Assembly: GCF_014287475.1 (NCBI RefSeq)
Contig: NZ_JACOPF010000001.1
Location: forward strand, 496,001-560,000
From: Mediterraneibacter hominis
GTDB taxonomy: Bacteria > Bacillota > Clostridia > Lachnospirales > Lachnospiraceae
Direction of reading: 5' to 3'
Length of the DNA stretch: 64,000 nt
Shown here: positions 24,429 through 32,285 of the stretch, piece by piece
Layout of the letters: each line of letters opens with the position of its first letter
Numbering within the stretch: the first letter of the stretch is position 1
Program-made: the position numbers and the translations under genes
The notes under the pieces: model-generated
What the model was told of the DNA's origin: nothing
The model's database searches: none
The model's input: only the letters and a program-made list of their open reading frames with translations

Positions 24429-26102
24429 ATGGCAGATATGCAAAAGAATAAAAAGTCCAGGAAAGACGATTTCCTTGTTCAGGGCGCCATTTTAGCTGCT
24501 GCTGCGGTCATTACAAAAATTATCGGGGTTGTTTACCGAATCCCTCTGACAAATATACTGGGAAATGAAGGAAATGGTTTCTACGGATATGCCTATGAAA
24601 TCTATGCCATGGCACTGATGTTGTCTTCTTTTAGCCTTCCGATTGCGGTATCGAAGCTTGTCTCCGCAAGAATGGCACAAAGACAAAGAAGAAATGCCTT
24701 TCGTGTCTTTTTATGTGCACTCGCCTTTGCCGTAATCGTAGGTTTGTTTATTTCACTGGTTATTTTCTTTGGAGCAGATGCTATCTCCACACATATGATG
24801 AAATCCCCTCTGAGCGCATATGCACTCAAGGTACTTGCTCCAGGGCTTTTTATCGTGGCAATACTCGGAGTTTTGCGGGGATATTTCCAGGGACTTGGGA
24901 CAATGGTTCCCACTGCCATTTCGCAGATATTAGAACAGATCGTCCATGCGGTCGTCAGTATTGCAGGAGCAAGTATACTGCTTAAAATCGGAATACAGGC
25001 AGGCAAAGAGAAGGGCAATGAACTGCTTGGGCCGGCATATGGCGCTGCCGGCGGAACGCTTGGAACAATCACAGGTGCATTGATTGCGTTGCTTTTTCTT
25101 ATCTTTGTGTTCTGGCTTTACCGTCGTATTATCCGGCGTCAAATTCATTTAGACCGGTCGCGCCGACAGGAAAGCTACGGGCATATTTTGAAAATTCTTC
25201 TGATTACAATCGCGCCTGTTATTTTTAGCACAGCAATCTATAATATTAATCAGATACTAGATTTAACTGTTTTTAATTTTATTATGGATGCACAGGGATA
25301 TGTAGAAAAAGAATATATGGCGCTGCAAGGCATCTATACAGGAAAGTACAATACACTCATCAATGTCCCTCTTGCAATGGCAAACGGACTTGCAGCATCT
25401 GTGATACCAAGCCTTACGGTAGCATTGGCGAGCAGAAAGAAATCACTGGTGCACCAAAAAATCAGCCAGACAATGCGTTTTACAATGCTGATTGCGATTC
25501 CATGCTTTGTAGGATTTGTAGTGTTGGCGTCGCCGCTGATGGTTCTTTTATATAATGATTCCAGCAAGACTCCTGCGATTCTGCTGGCTTCAGGGGCAAT
25601 TACTGTGATACTGTACAGTTGGTCTACCGTAAGCAATTCCATTTTACAGGGGCTGGATAAAATGTCGGTGCCTGCAAAAAATGCCGGAATTTCTCTGGTC
25701 ATTCATATCGCTGCGCTGCTGATTATGCTGGTTGTTTGCAAAATGGGAATCTATGCACTTGTAGGAAGCAACATTGTATTTGGTATCTGTATGTGTCTTT
25801 TAAATGAAAGGGCAATCCGAAAAACCTGTGGGTATCATCAGGAAATTGTATTTACGTTTTTAAAGCCTTTATTAGCTGCAATTATTATGGGCGCTGTTAC
25901 ATATGCGGTGCATTTGTGTTTAGACCTTATAATCGGCGGCAGGTTTATTCCAACCTGTATTTCCATTTTTATTGCGGTGCTTGTGTACGCTGTAGCAATT
26001 TTGAAATTGGGTGTACTTACAGCAAAAGAAATCGCTGGTTTCCCACAGGGGAAAAAATTACTGAGACTGTGCAGAAAATTCCATTTGTTAGCGGCTGAAT
26101 AA
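24429..26102 (+). CDS. MurJ/SpoVB-type lipid-linked precursor flippase
   Basis: A 557-residue polytopic membrane protein of the MVF/PST superfamily with about 14 helices. QGAILAAAAVITKIIGVVYRIPLTNILGNEGNG is the typical opening of SpoVB-type proteins in Firmicutes. The closest roles are lipid II flipping or, for SpoVB, cortex precursor export during sporulation; which one applies cannot be decided. The ATG follows ATGGAGGAAAGTT, 16 bases after ybeY. The stop is 48 bases ahead of the bofC-like gene, in a span that forms the left half of a long hairpin. Confidence 0.88.
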   Translation: MADMQKNKKSRKDDFLVQGAILAAAAVITKIIGVVYRIPLTNILGNEGNGFYGYAYEIYAMALMLSSFSLPIAVSKLVSARMAQRQRRNAFRVFLCALAFAVIVGLFISLVIFFGADAISTHMMKSPLSAYALKVLAPGLFIVAILGVLRGYFQGLGTMVPTAISQILEQIVHAVVSIAGASILLKIGIQAGKEKGNELLGPAYGAAGGTLGTITGALIALLFLIFVFWLYRRIIRRQIHLDRSRRQESYGHILKILLITIAPVIFSTAIYNINQILDLTVFNFIMDAQGYVEKEYMALQGIYTGKYNTLINVPLAMANGLAASVIPSLTVALASRKKSLVHQKISQTMRFTMLIAIPCFVGFVVLASPLMVLLYNDSSKTPAILLASGAITVILYSWSTVSNSILQGLDKMSVPAKNAGISLVIHIAALLIMLVVCKMGIYALVGSNIVFGICMCLLNERAIRKTCGYHQEIVFTFLKPLLAAIIMGAVTYAVHLCLDLIIGGRFIPTCISIFIAVLVYAVAILKLGVLTAKEIAGFPQGKKLLRLCRKFHLLAAE

Positions 26103-26109
26103 ATTTGTG

Positions 26110-26179
26110 AAAAAAGCCAATACTGTATGTAAAAAAGGAGTCGGTTCCTTATGAAAACAAAGTACTGTATTGGTTTTTT
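26110..26179 (+). promoter_or_regulatory. Hairpin spanning the ribosome site of the bofC-like gene
   Basis: The arm at 26110-26127 (AAAAAAGCCAATACTGTA) pairs with 26163-26179 inside codons 5-10 of the gene, with one bulge and one mismatch. The ribosome site AAAAAAGGAG and the ATG at 26151 lie in the loop. The right arm is followed by T residues of the coding region, so it could mimic a terminator. Confidence 0.45.
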
Positions 26180-26510
26180 GGCCGCAATATTATTTCTGGT
26201 TGTATTGCTTGGGATCGGATATCAAGTGAGTTACCAGCATGCACTGGATTTAAGAGAAGCAAAATCAGAGGTGCCATCCAAGACGAAAAGTATTTCTACA
26301 AAAGGAGAGGCAGTAAAAAATGAAGGATATTATCTCTGCGAATTACAGGGATTTATAGTAGTATATTTAAGCGACAAATCAACAATCTATGAATTTACAG
26401 AAATTCCTCTTACAGATCTGCCGGAGGAAGTGCAACAGGAAATTCATACAGGGAAACATATAGAAACAGAGAAGGAGCTATATGCGTTTCTTGAAAATTA
26501 TTCTAGCTAG
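26151..26510 (+). CDS. BofC-like small exported/membrane protein
   Basis: A 119-residue protein. An N-terminal uncleaved signal or anchor covers residues about 5-25 (CIGFLAAILFLVVLLGIGYQV). The C-terminal part, YYLCELQGFIVVYLSDKSTIYEFTEIPLTDLPEEVQQEI, resembles the BofC C-terminal domain, involved in sigma-K checkpoint signalling in Bacillus. The homology is by pattern only. The neighbours (SpoVB-like, yqfCD) make a sporulation role plausible. The ATG follows AAAAAAGGAG with a long spacer, and lies within the hairpin described separately. Confidence 0.65.
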   Translation: MKTKYCIGFLAAILFLVVLLGIGYQVSYQHALDLREAKSEVPSKTKSISTKGEAVKNEGYYLCELQGFIVVYLSDKSTIYEFTEIPLTDLPEEVQQEIHTGKHIETEKELYAFLENYSS

Positions 26511-26593
26511 AGAGAAAGAAGAAAGACAATAAAGCGGTAGATCTGCCGCCCAAAATAGTGTATGATAAAAATTGTTTTTTAGAAAGGAAAGTT

Positions 26594-26815
26594 ATGGACG
26601 AACAGAAGATAAGCAGGATCAACGAATTATATCGAAAATCAAAAGCAGAAGGGCTAAACGCTAAAGAGACAGAAGAGCAAAAGCTTCTTCGGATGGAATA
26701 TATTGCCGCTGTCCGTAAGAATTTAAGATCGCAGCTCAACAATATCGATATCGAAGAAAAAGATGGAAAGATTGTAAATTTAGGTGAAAAATTTGGAAAC
26801 AAAGAGGCAAATTAG
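26594..26815 (+). CDS. DUF896 (YnzC/UPF0291) family protein
   Basis: A 73-residue helical protein. DEQKISRINELYRKSKAEGL and EEQKLLRMEYIAAVRKNLRSQL are the family hallmark; members occur throughout Firmicutes (YnzC is a Bacillus paralogue linked to SOS) with no firm function. The ATG follows AGAAAGGAAAGTT; the upstream frame to 26558 is not supported. The end overlaps the 5-FCL gene by 32 bases, implying translational coupling. Confidence 0.85.
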   Translation: MDEQKISRINELYRKSKAEGLNAKETEEQKLLRMEYIAAVRKNLRSQLNNIDIEEKDGKIVNLGEKFGNKEAN

Positions 26816-27374
26816 AGCTGCATATTTAAAAAAGAGAGCCTCCTGGCCGATAGACTCCAGAAAAAGAGCAGGGAAGATGATAGAAAAAGTACTGTTTTCC
26901 TCTCCGGTATTCTGTCAGACAGAAGAACTATACTGTTATATTTCCTACGGGGAAGAAGTGTCTACGAAAGGGATTTTAAAGCAGGCGCTTAAAGAAGGAA
27001 AAAAAGTAGCGGTTCCCAAGGTGTCAGGGCCTGGGAAGATGGAATTTTATTATATCGATAGTATGGAAGATGTAAAACCAGGCTTTAAAGGAATTTTAGA
27101 GCCAAAAGGACGTGGACGGCTGGCAGAGGGTGAAGCCGGACTCATTCTTGTTCCGGGTCTTGCCTGTGACAAGAACGGCTACCGGATAGGATATGGAGGA
27201 GGCTTTTATGATGCATATCTAAAAGCACATCCCAAGCTTTTGAGTATCGGACTTTTTTATTCCATCCAGCTTATCGATACAGTTCCGGTGCAGGAACAGG
27301 ATATGCCGGTACAAAGAATTATGACAGAGAAAGGAAATCTATTATGTTCTCAAAGCTGCCAAACGATCCGGTAA
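26784..27374 (+). CDS. 5-formyltetrahydrofolate cyclo-ligase
   Basis: Converts 5-formyl-THF to 5,10-methenyl-THF with ATP. The 196-residue length is normal. ATP- and substrate-binding blocks are visible: KRQIRAAYLKKRASW, YISYGEEVSTKGILKQALKEGKKVAVPKV, LILVPGLACDKNGYRIGYGGGFYD. The start is uncertain: GTG 26784 or TTG 26793, both inside the DUF896 gene and without a strong ribosome site. It recycles the one-carbon pool served by fhs and folD. The 3' end overlaps the DUF4250 gene. Confidence 0.92.
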   Translation: MKNLETKRQIRAAYLKKRASWPIDSRKRAGKMIEKVLFSSPVFCQTEELYCYISYGEEVSTKGILKQALKEGKKVAVPKVSGPGKMEFYYIDSMEDVKPGFKGILEPKGRGRLAEGEAGLILVPGLACDKNGYRIGYGGGFYDAYLKAHPKLLSIGLFYSIQLIDTVPVQEQDMPVQRIMTEKGNLLCSQSCQTIR

Positions 27375-27526
27375 TTCTTTTAAGTGTAGTGAATACGAAA
27401 TTACGGGATTTCTATCAAAATCTGGATGACTTATGTGAGGACATGCAGGTTTCAAAAGATATGATTTTAGAGAAACTAAAAGAAATAGATTATGAATATG
27501 ACAATACGAAAAACCAATTTGTTTAA
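27344..27526 (+). CDS. DUF4250-like small protein
   Basis: A 60-residue helical protein with the pattern of DUF4250: LPNDPVILLSVVNTKLRDFY, then SKDMILEKLKEIDYEYD and a short NQFV tail. The ATG follows GAGAAAGGAAATCTATT. It overlaps the end of the 5-FCL gene by 31 bases and precedes miaB by 16. It is soluble and of unknown function; the compact helix-turn-helix-like spacing might allow nucleic-acid binding, which is inference. Confidence 0.75.
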   Translation: MFSKLPNDPVILLSVVNTKLRDFYQNLDDLCEDMQVSKDMILEKLKEIDYEYDNTKNQFV

Positions 27527-27542
27527 TTAAGGTGTTACATAT

Positions 27543-28988
27543 ATGAAAATTTTAGATTTATCGAAGATAGACTTGTCAAAGGAAGCGCCGGAGGTTGAGC
27601 CGGAAAGACAGTATTATTTTATCGCGAAGGCGAGAGCAATATTAAAAAAACAGGAAGAAGAAGCAGGGCGCAAACTTACCTTCTGCGTAACTACCTTTGG
27701 TTGTCAGATGAACGCCAGAGATTCTGAAAAACTGACTGGTATACTGGAGCAGATCGGATATATAGAAGAGCCGGAAGAAGAAAAAGCAGATTTTGTTATC
27801 TTCAATACATGTACAGTGAGGGAGAACGCTAACCAAAGGGTGTATGGGCGTCTCGGACAGCTTAAGAGGGTAAAGAAAACGAACCCATATATGCTGATTG
27901 GATTATGTGGCTGTATGATGCAGGAACCGGAGGTAGTAGAAAAATTAAAAAAGAGCTACCGTTTTGTAGACTTGATCTTTGGCACGCACAATATTTTTAA
28001 ATTTGCGGAGCTGGCTGCAACAAGACTGGAATCAAGCCGCATGGTAATCGATATTTGGAAAGATACGGACAAGATTGTAGAAAATCTTCCCAGTGAACGA
28101 AAGTTTCCGTTTAAATCCGGCGTCAATATTATGTTCGGATGTAATAATTTCTGTAGCTATTGTATTGTACCTTATGTAAGAGGCAGAGAACGGAGCCGCG
28201 AGCCTGAGGCGATTATAGAGGAAATCAAAAGGCTTGTCGCAGATGGAGTAGTGGAAGTGATGCTTCTGGGACAAAATGTCAATTCCTATGGAAAGACATT
28301 AGATAATCCCATTACATTTGCCCAGCTATTGAAGGAAATTGAAAACATTGACGATTTGAAACGGATCCGGTTTATGACCTCCCACCCGAAAGATCTGTCC
28401 GATGAATTGATAGAGGTTATGGCACAGTCTAAAAAAATCTGCCGCCACTTACATCTCCCTGTTCAGTCTGGAAGCAGCCGGATTTTAAAGCAGATGAACC
28501 GGAAGTATACAAAGGAACAATATTTAAGCCTGGTGGAAAAATTAAAGACAGCCATTCCAGATCTATCTCTTACAACCGATATTATTGTGGGATTTCCCGG
28601 AGAGACGGAGGAGGACTTTGAAGAGACTTTAGATGTCGTCCGGAAAGTACGTTATGACAGTGCATTTACCTTTATTTATTCCAAACGTACCGGTACGCCT
28701 GCGGCAGTAATGGAAGAGCAGGTTCCAGAGGAAATTGTAAAGAAACGCTTTCACCGTCTGTTAACCGAGGTACAGAGGATCGCGGAGGAAGTATGTTCCG
28801 TACATGAGGGAAGTGTACAGAGTGTTCTTGTAGAAGCTGTCAATGAACAGGATCCTTCTCTTATGACAGGTCGTTTAAGTAACAATCTACTTGTGCATTT
28901 TCCGGCAACTTCTGATATAATCGGGCAGTTAAAAGAAGTGAAGCTCACAGCGTGCAAAGGCTTTTATTATATTGGGGAACTTATATAG
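27543..28988 (+). CDS. miaB: tRNA-2-methylthio-N6-isopentenyladenosine synthase MiaB
   Basis: Radical-SAM methylthiotransferase acting on i6A37 of tRNAs. The 481-residue length includes the usual N-terminal UPF0004 domain (FCVTTFGCQMNARDSEKLTG, with further Cys in NTCTVREN and LCGCMMQ), the radical-SAM CNNFCSYC motif (about residue 200) and a C-terminal TRAM domain. Its substrate is made by MiaA, encoded at 34280. The ATG follows TTAAGGTGTTACAT. A terminator-like hairpin lies just beyond the stop. Confidence 0.97.
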   Translation: MKILDLSKIDLSKEAPEVEPERQYYFIAKARAILKKQEEEAGRKLTFCVTTFGCQMNARDSEKLTGILEQIGYIEEPEEEKADFVIFNTCTVRENANQRVYGRLGQLKRVKKTNPYMLIGLCGCMMQEPEVVEKLKKSYRFVDLIFGTHNIFKFAELAATRLESSRMVIDIWKDTDKIVENLPSERKFPFKSGVNIMFGCNNFCSYCIVPYVRGRERSREPEAIIEEIKRLVADGVVEVMLLGQNVNSYGKTLDNPITFAQLLKEIENIDDLKRIRFMTSHPKDLSDELIEVMAQSKKICRHLHLPVQSGSSRILKQMNRKYTKEQYLSLVEKLKTAIPDLSLTTDIIVGFPGETEEDFEETLDVVRKVRYDSAFTFIYSKRTGTPAAVMEEQVPEEIVKKRFHRLLTEVQRIAEEVCSVHEGSVQSVLVEAVNEQDPSLMTGRLSNNLLVHFPATSDIIGQLKEVKLTACKGFYYIGELI

Positions 28989-29018
28989 CAGGAACTTCCA
29001 CCTATAATTTTGAAGGAA

Positions 29019-29065
29019 AACGTCCAAACTATGTATATGATTTGAACATAGAGAGGACGTTTTTT
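29019..29065 (+). terminator. Terminator-like hairpin after miaB
   Basis: AACGTCC...CTATGT pairs with ACATAG...GGACGTT across a 3x3 internal loop, followed by six T (29060-29065, the first two closing the stem). It directly abuts the GTG of the next gene and its right arm contains AGAGAGGA, that gene's likely ribosome site. Confidence 0.65.
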
Positions 29066-29482
29066 GTGAAAAGATTAAGCGAATATTTGTTTTTATGGAC
29101 TCTTGGAGGAATCCTTTATTATACGTTTGAGATGCTTTTCAGAGGATTTTCACACTGGTCTATGTTTGCCCTGGGAGGAATCTGTCTTGTATTTTGTGCC
29201 CAGCAGGGAATCTGGACAGGGTGGGACGCTCCTTTTTTACAGCAGGTGTTCTGGTGCGTTATTTTTGTAGGCGCCTGTGAATTTATAACCGGTATTATCG
29301 TAAATAAATGGCTGGGGTGGCAGGTGTGGGATTATACGGACCAGCCTTTTCAATTCATGGGACAGATCTGCCTGCCTTTTCTGATTATTTTTTCAGGATT
29401 GTGTGCTTTTGGCATTTTATTGAGCGGTTATCTGCTGCACTGGCTGTATGGGGAAAAGAAGCCTTGTTTTCATGTATTATAA
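29066..29482 (+). CDS. Putative ABC-transporter-permease-like (CmpB-type) membrane protein
   Basis: A 138-residue protein with four hydrophobic segments (YLFLWTLGGILYYTFEML, MFALGGICLVFCAQ, VFWCVIFVGACEFITGIIVN, ICLPFLIIFSGLCAFGILLS). WGFVWDY-like features (WQVWDYTDQPFQFMGQICLPF) match the small family annotated as putative ABC transporter permease in clostridia, without proof of transport. GTG 29066 fits the end of the terminator hairpin; TTG 29042 is an alternative. It has no ATPase neighbour. Confidence 0.7.
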   Translation: MKRLSEYLFLWTLGGILYYTFEMLFRGFSHWSMFALGGICLVFCAQQGIWTGWDAPFLQQVFWCVIFVGACEFITGIIVNKWLGWQVWDYTDQPFQFMGQICLPFLIIFSGLCAFGILLSGYLLHWLYGEKKPCFHVL

Positions 29483-29516
29483 GATAAGTAAATGAGAGAA
29501 ATTTTCAACCTGTTCA

Positions 29517-29545
29517 TTGAACTGATTTTGTAAAAATGCTATAAT
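29517..29545 (+). promoter_or_regulatory. Promoter for the mutS-mutL-miaA operon
   Basis: TTGAAC at 29517-29522 and TATAAT at 29540-29545 with a 17-base spacer, 59 bases before the GTG of mutS. Confidence 0.75.
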
Positions 29546-29604
29546 AAATAGCGGTATTTTTATGATAAAAATACGTTTAAGCTTTACGTAAAAGGAGAAG
29601 AATT

Positions 29605-32256
29605 GTGGCTGAACTTACACCAATGATGAAACAGTATATTGAGACTAAGAATCAATATAAAGACTGTATATTATTTTATAGATTAGGCGATTTTTATGAA
29701 ATGTTTTATGAGGATGCACTGACAGCATCAAAAGAACTGGAGATAACCTTGACCGGAAAAAGCTGCGGACAGGAAGAGAGGGCACCCATGTGCGGTGTCC
29801 CTTATCATGCAGTGGAAGGGTATTTGAATAAATTAGTATCCAAGGGATACAAGGTTGCAATCTGTGAACAGGTAGAAGATCCTAAGCAGGCAAAAGGAAT
29901 TGTGAAGCGAGAAGTCGTTCGTATCGTCACACCTGGCACAAATCTTGATACACAGGCGTTGGATGAAACAAAAAACAACTATATCATGTGCATCGTATAT
30001 ATAGCAGACCGGTATGGATTATCTATCGCCGATATTTCAACCGGTGATTACTTTGTGACAGAGCTGCCGGACAGTGGGAAGCTTCTGGATGAAATATGTA
30101 AATTTATGCCCTCTGAAATTATCTGCAATGAGTCCTTTTATATGAGTGGCATGGATTTGGAAGATTTGCGCCAAAGGCTTGGGATTACGATATATGCTTT
30201 GGATTCCTGGTACTTTGATGATGCTATCTGTAAGAAGAAGCTTTTGGAACATTTTAAAGTATCTTCTTTTGCAGGACTGGGGCTTATGGATTATGACTGT
30301 GGAATCATCAGTGCAGGGGCGTTGCTTCAATATCTCCTGGAAACACAGAAAAACACTCTGTCCCATCTGACCCATATCACCCCTTACGTGACAGGAAAAT
30401 TTATGATGCTTGACAGCTCTACAAGGCGGAATTTAGAGCTTTGCGAGACTCTTAGGGAAAAACAGAAAAGAGGTTCCCTTCTATGGGTGCTGGATAAGAC
30501 AAAGACTGCGATGGGTGCGCGTACGCTGCGAAAATATATGGAACAGCCATTAATAGACAAGACAGAGATTGTACGGCGGCTCAATGCAGTGGAAGAACTG
30601 AAAGAGCAGGCAATTTCAAGAGAAGAAATACGTGAATATCTGTCTGCTGTGTACGATTTAGAACGACTGATTACAAAGATTACATACGGAACAGCAAATC
30701 CAAGGGATTTGACGGCGTTTCGCAGTTCCTTGGAAATGCTGCCTTCTGTAAAGTATATTCTAGAGGAGATGGAAGCGCCGCTTCTTGTAAATATCTGCGA
30801 AGATTTAGATACATTAGAGGATTTATGCTCCCTTATCGGTTCTGCTATCACAGAGGAACCGCCTATTGCGATGAAAGAGGGTGGAATTATTAAGGATGGT
30901 TACAGCGGGGAGGTAGACAGTCTAAGGAGAGCAAAGTCGGACGGAAAAGACTGGCTTGCAAAATTGGAAAATAAGGAACGTGAAAAGACAGGCATTAAAA
31001 ATCTGCGGATCCGCTACAACAAAGTATTCGGTTATTATCTGGAGGTTACAAATTCCTATAAAGATCTTGTACCGGAGTATTATACAAGAAAACAGACGCT
31101 TGCCAATGCAGAGCGTTATATTACGCCAGAGCTGAAAGAATTAGAAGACACGATTCTAGGGGCGGAAGATAAGCTGTATGCATTAGAATATGAGCTGTAC
31201 TGTACCGTAAGAGATACGATAGCAGCAGAAGTGGAGAGAATCCAGAAAACAGCGAAGGCGGTGGCGGCTCTGGACGTATTTGCCTCTCTCGCCCTGGTGG
31301 CGGAACGCAATCAGTATGTCCGTCCGAATATCAATGAAAAAGGCGTCATTGACATCCAGGACGGAAGGCATCCTGTAGTGGAGAGAATGATTCCAAATGA
31401 TATGTTTATCTCCAATGACACCTATTTGGATGATAAGAAACAGCGGATTTCTATTATCACAGGGCCGAACATGGCGGGAAAATCAACCTATATGCGGCAG
31501 GCAGCACTGATCGTTTTGATGGCGCAGATCGGATCGTTCGTCCCTGCCTCCAAAGCAAATATCGGTCTGGTGGACAGAATCTTTACGCGTGTGGGAGCCT
31601 CTGACGATCTGGCGAGTGGCCAGAGTACGTTTATGGTGGAAATGACAGAAGTGGCGAACATCTTACGCAATGCGACAAGCAAAAGTCTTTTAATTCTGGA
31701 TGAAATCGGACGGGGAACCAGCACATTTGACGGACTTTCCATCGCTTGGGCAGTGATTGAATATATCAGCGACACCAGGCTGCTGGGAGCAAAGACACTC
31801 TTTGCGACACATTACCATGAATTAACAGAGCTGGAAGGAAAAATAGAAAATGTACATAACTACTGCATTGCTGTCAAGGAAAAGGGCGACGATATTGTGT
31901 TCCTGCGCAAGATTGTCAAAGGCGGAGCCGATAAAAGTTACGGAATCCAGGTGGCAAAGCTTGCGGGAGTTCCAGATTTGGTAATCGACAGAGCCAAAGA
32001 GATTGTCGAGGAATTGAGCGATGAGGATATTACTACGCGGGTCAGCGAGATAGCTGCAAAGGAGCACGCTTCGAAGAAAAAAACGCGGGTGAAAAAATAT
32101 GATGAAGTAGACATCGCGCAAATGTCTCTTTTCGATACGGTAAAGGATGACGATGTAATTGAGGAACTCAAGCATATAGATGTCGGCAATCTGACACCTA
32201 TCGACGCGCTCAATACGATTTACCGTCTTCAGAATAAACTAAAGAACCGCTGGTAA
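29605..32256 (+). CDS. mutS: DNA mismatch repair protein MutS
   Basis: Mismatch-recognising ATPase of 883 residues. The mismatch-binding domain includes LFYRLGDFYEMFYEDA (F-x-E wedge near residue 28). Walker A is GPNMAGKSTYMRQAA (near 623) and the Walker B region is LLILDEIGRGTSTFDGLSIAWA. The GTG start follows AAAAGGAGAAGAATT. The C-terminal end EELKHIDVGNLTPIDALNTIYRLQNKL is typical. The TAA overlaps an ATG that leads into mutL. It is the first gene of a repair/tRNA-modification operon. Confidence 0.98.
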   Translation: MAELTPMMKQYIETKNQYKDCILFYRLGDFYEMFYEDALTASKELEITLTGKSCGQEERAPMCGVPYHAVEGYLNKLVSKGYKVAICEQVEDPKQAKGIVKREVVRIVTPGTNLDTQALDETKNNYIMCIVYIADRYGLSIADISTGDYFVTELPDSGKLLDEICKFMPSEIICNESFYMSGMDLEDLRQRLGITIYALDSWYFDDAICKKKLLEHFKVSSFAGLGLMDYDCGIISAGALLQYLLETQKNTLSHLTHITPYVTGKFMMLDSSTRRNLELCETLREKQKRGSLLWVLDKTKTAMGARTLRKYMEQPLIDKTEIVRRLNAVEELKEQAISREEIREYLSAVYDLERLITKITYGTANPRDLTAFRSSLEMLPSVKYILEEMEAPLLVNICEDLDTLEDLCSLIGSAITEEPPIAMKEGGIIKDGYSGEVDSLRRAKSDGKDWLAKLENKEREKTGIKNLRIRYNKVFGYYLEVTNSYKDLVPEYYTRKQTLANAERYITPELKELEDTILGAEDKLYALEYELYCTVRDTIAAEVERIQKTAKAVAALDVFASLALVAERNQYVRPNINEKGVIDIQDGRHPVVERMIPNDMFISNDTYLDDKKQRISIITGPNMAGKSTYMRQAALIVLMAQIGSFVPASKANIGLVDRIFTRVGASDDLASGQSTFMVEMTEVANILRNATSKSLLILDEIGRGTSTFDGLSIAWAVIEYISDTRLLGAKTLFATHYHELTELEGKIENVHNYCIAVKEKGDDIVFLRKIVKGGADKSYGIQVAKLAGVPDLVIDRAKEIVEELSDEDITTRVSEIAAKEHASKKKTRVKKYDEVDIAQMSLFDTVKDDDVIEELKHIDVGNLTPIDALNTIYRLQNKLKNRW

Positions 32257-32285
32257 TGCTTTTTGAAGGAACAGGAGGAATGCCT

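Noticed and set aside
28952-29065. N-terminal extension of the CmpB-like membrane protein into the miaB end
   Set aside because: The extra 38 residues overlap the miaB stop and the terminator hairpin and have no ribosome site. GTG 29066 starts directly at the membrane-protein homology.
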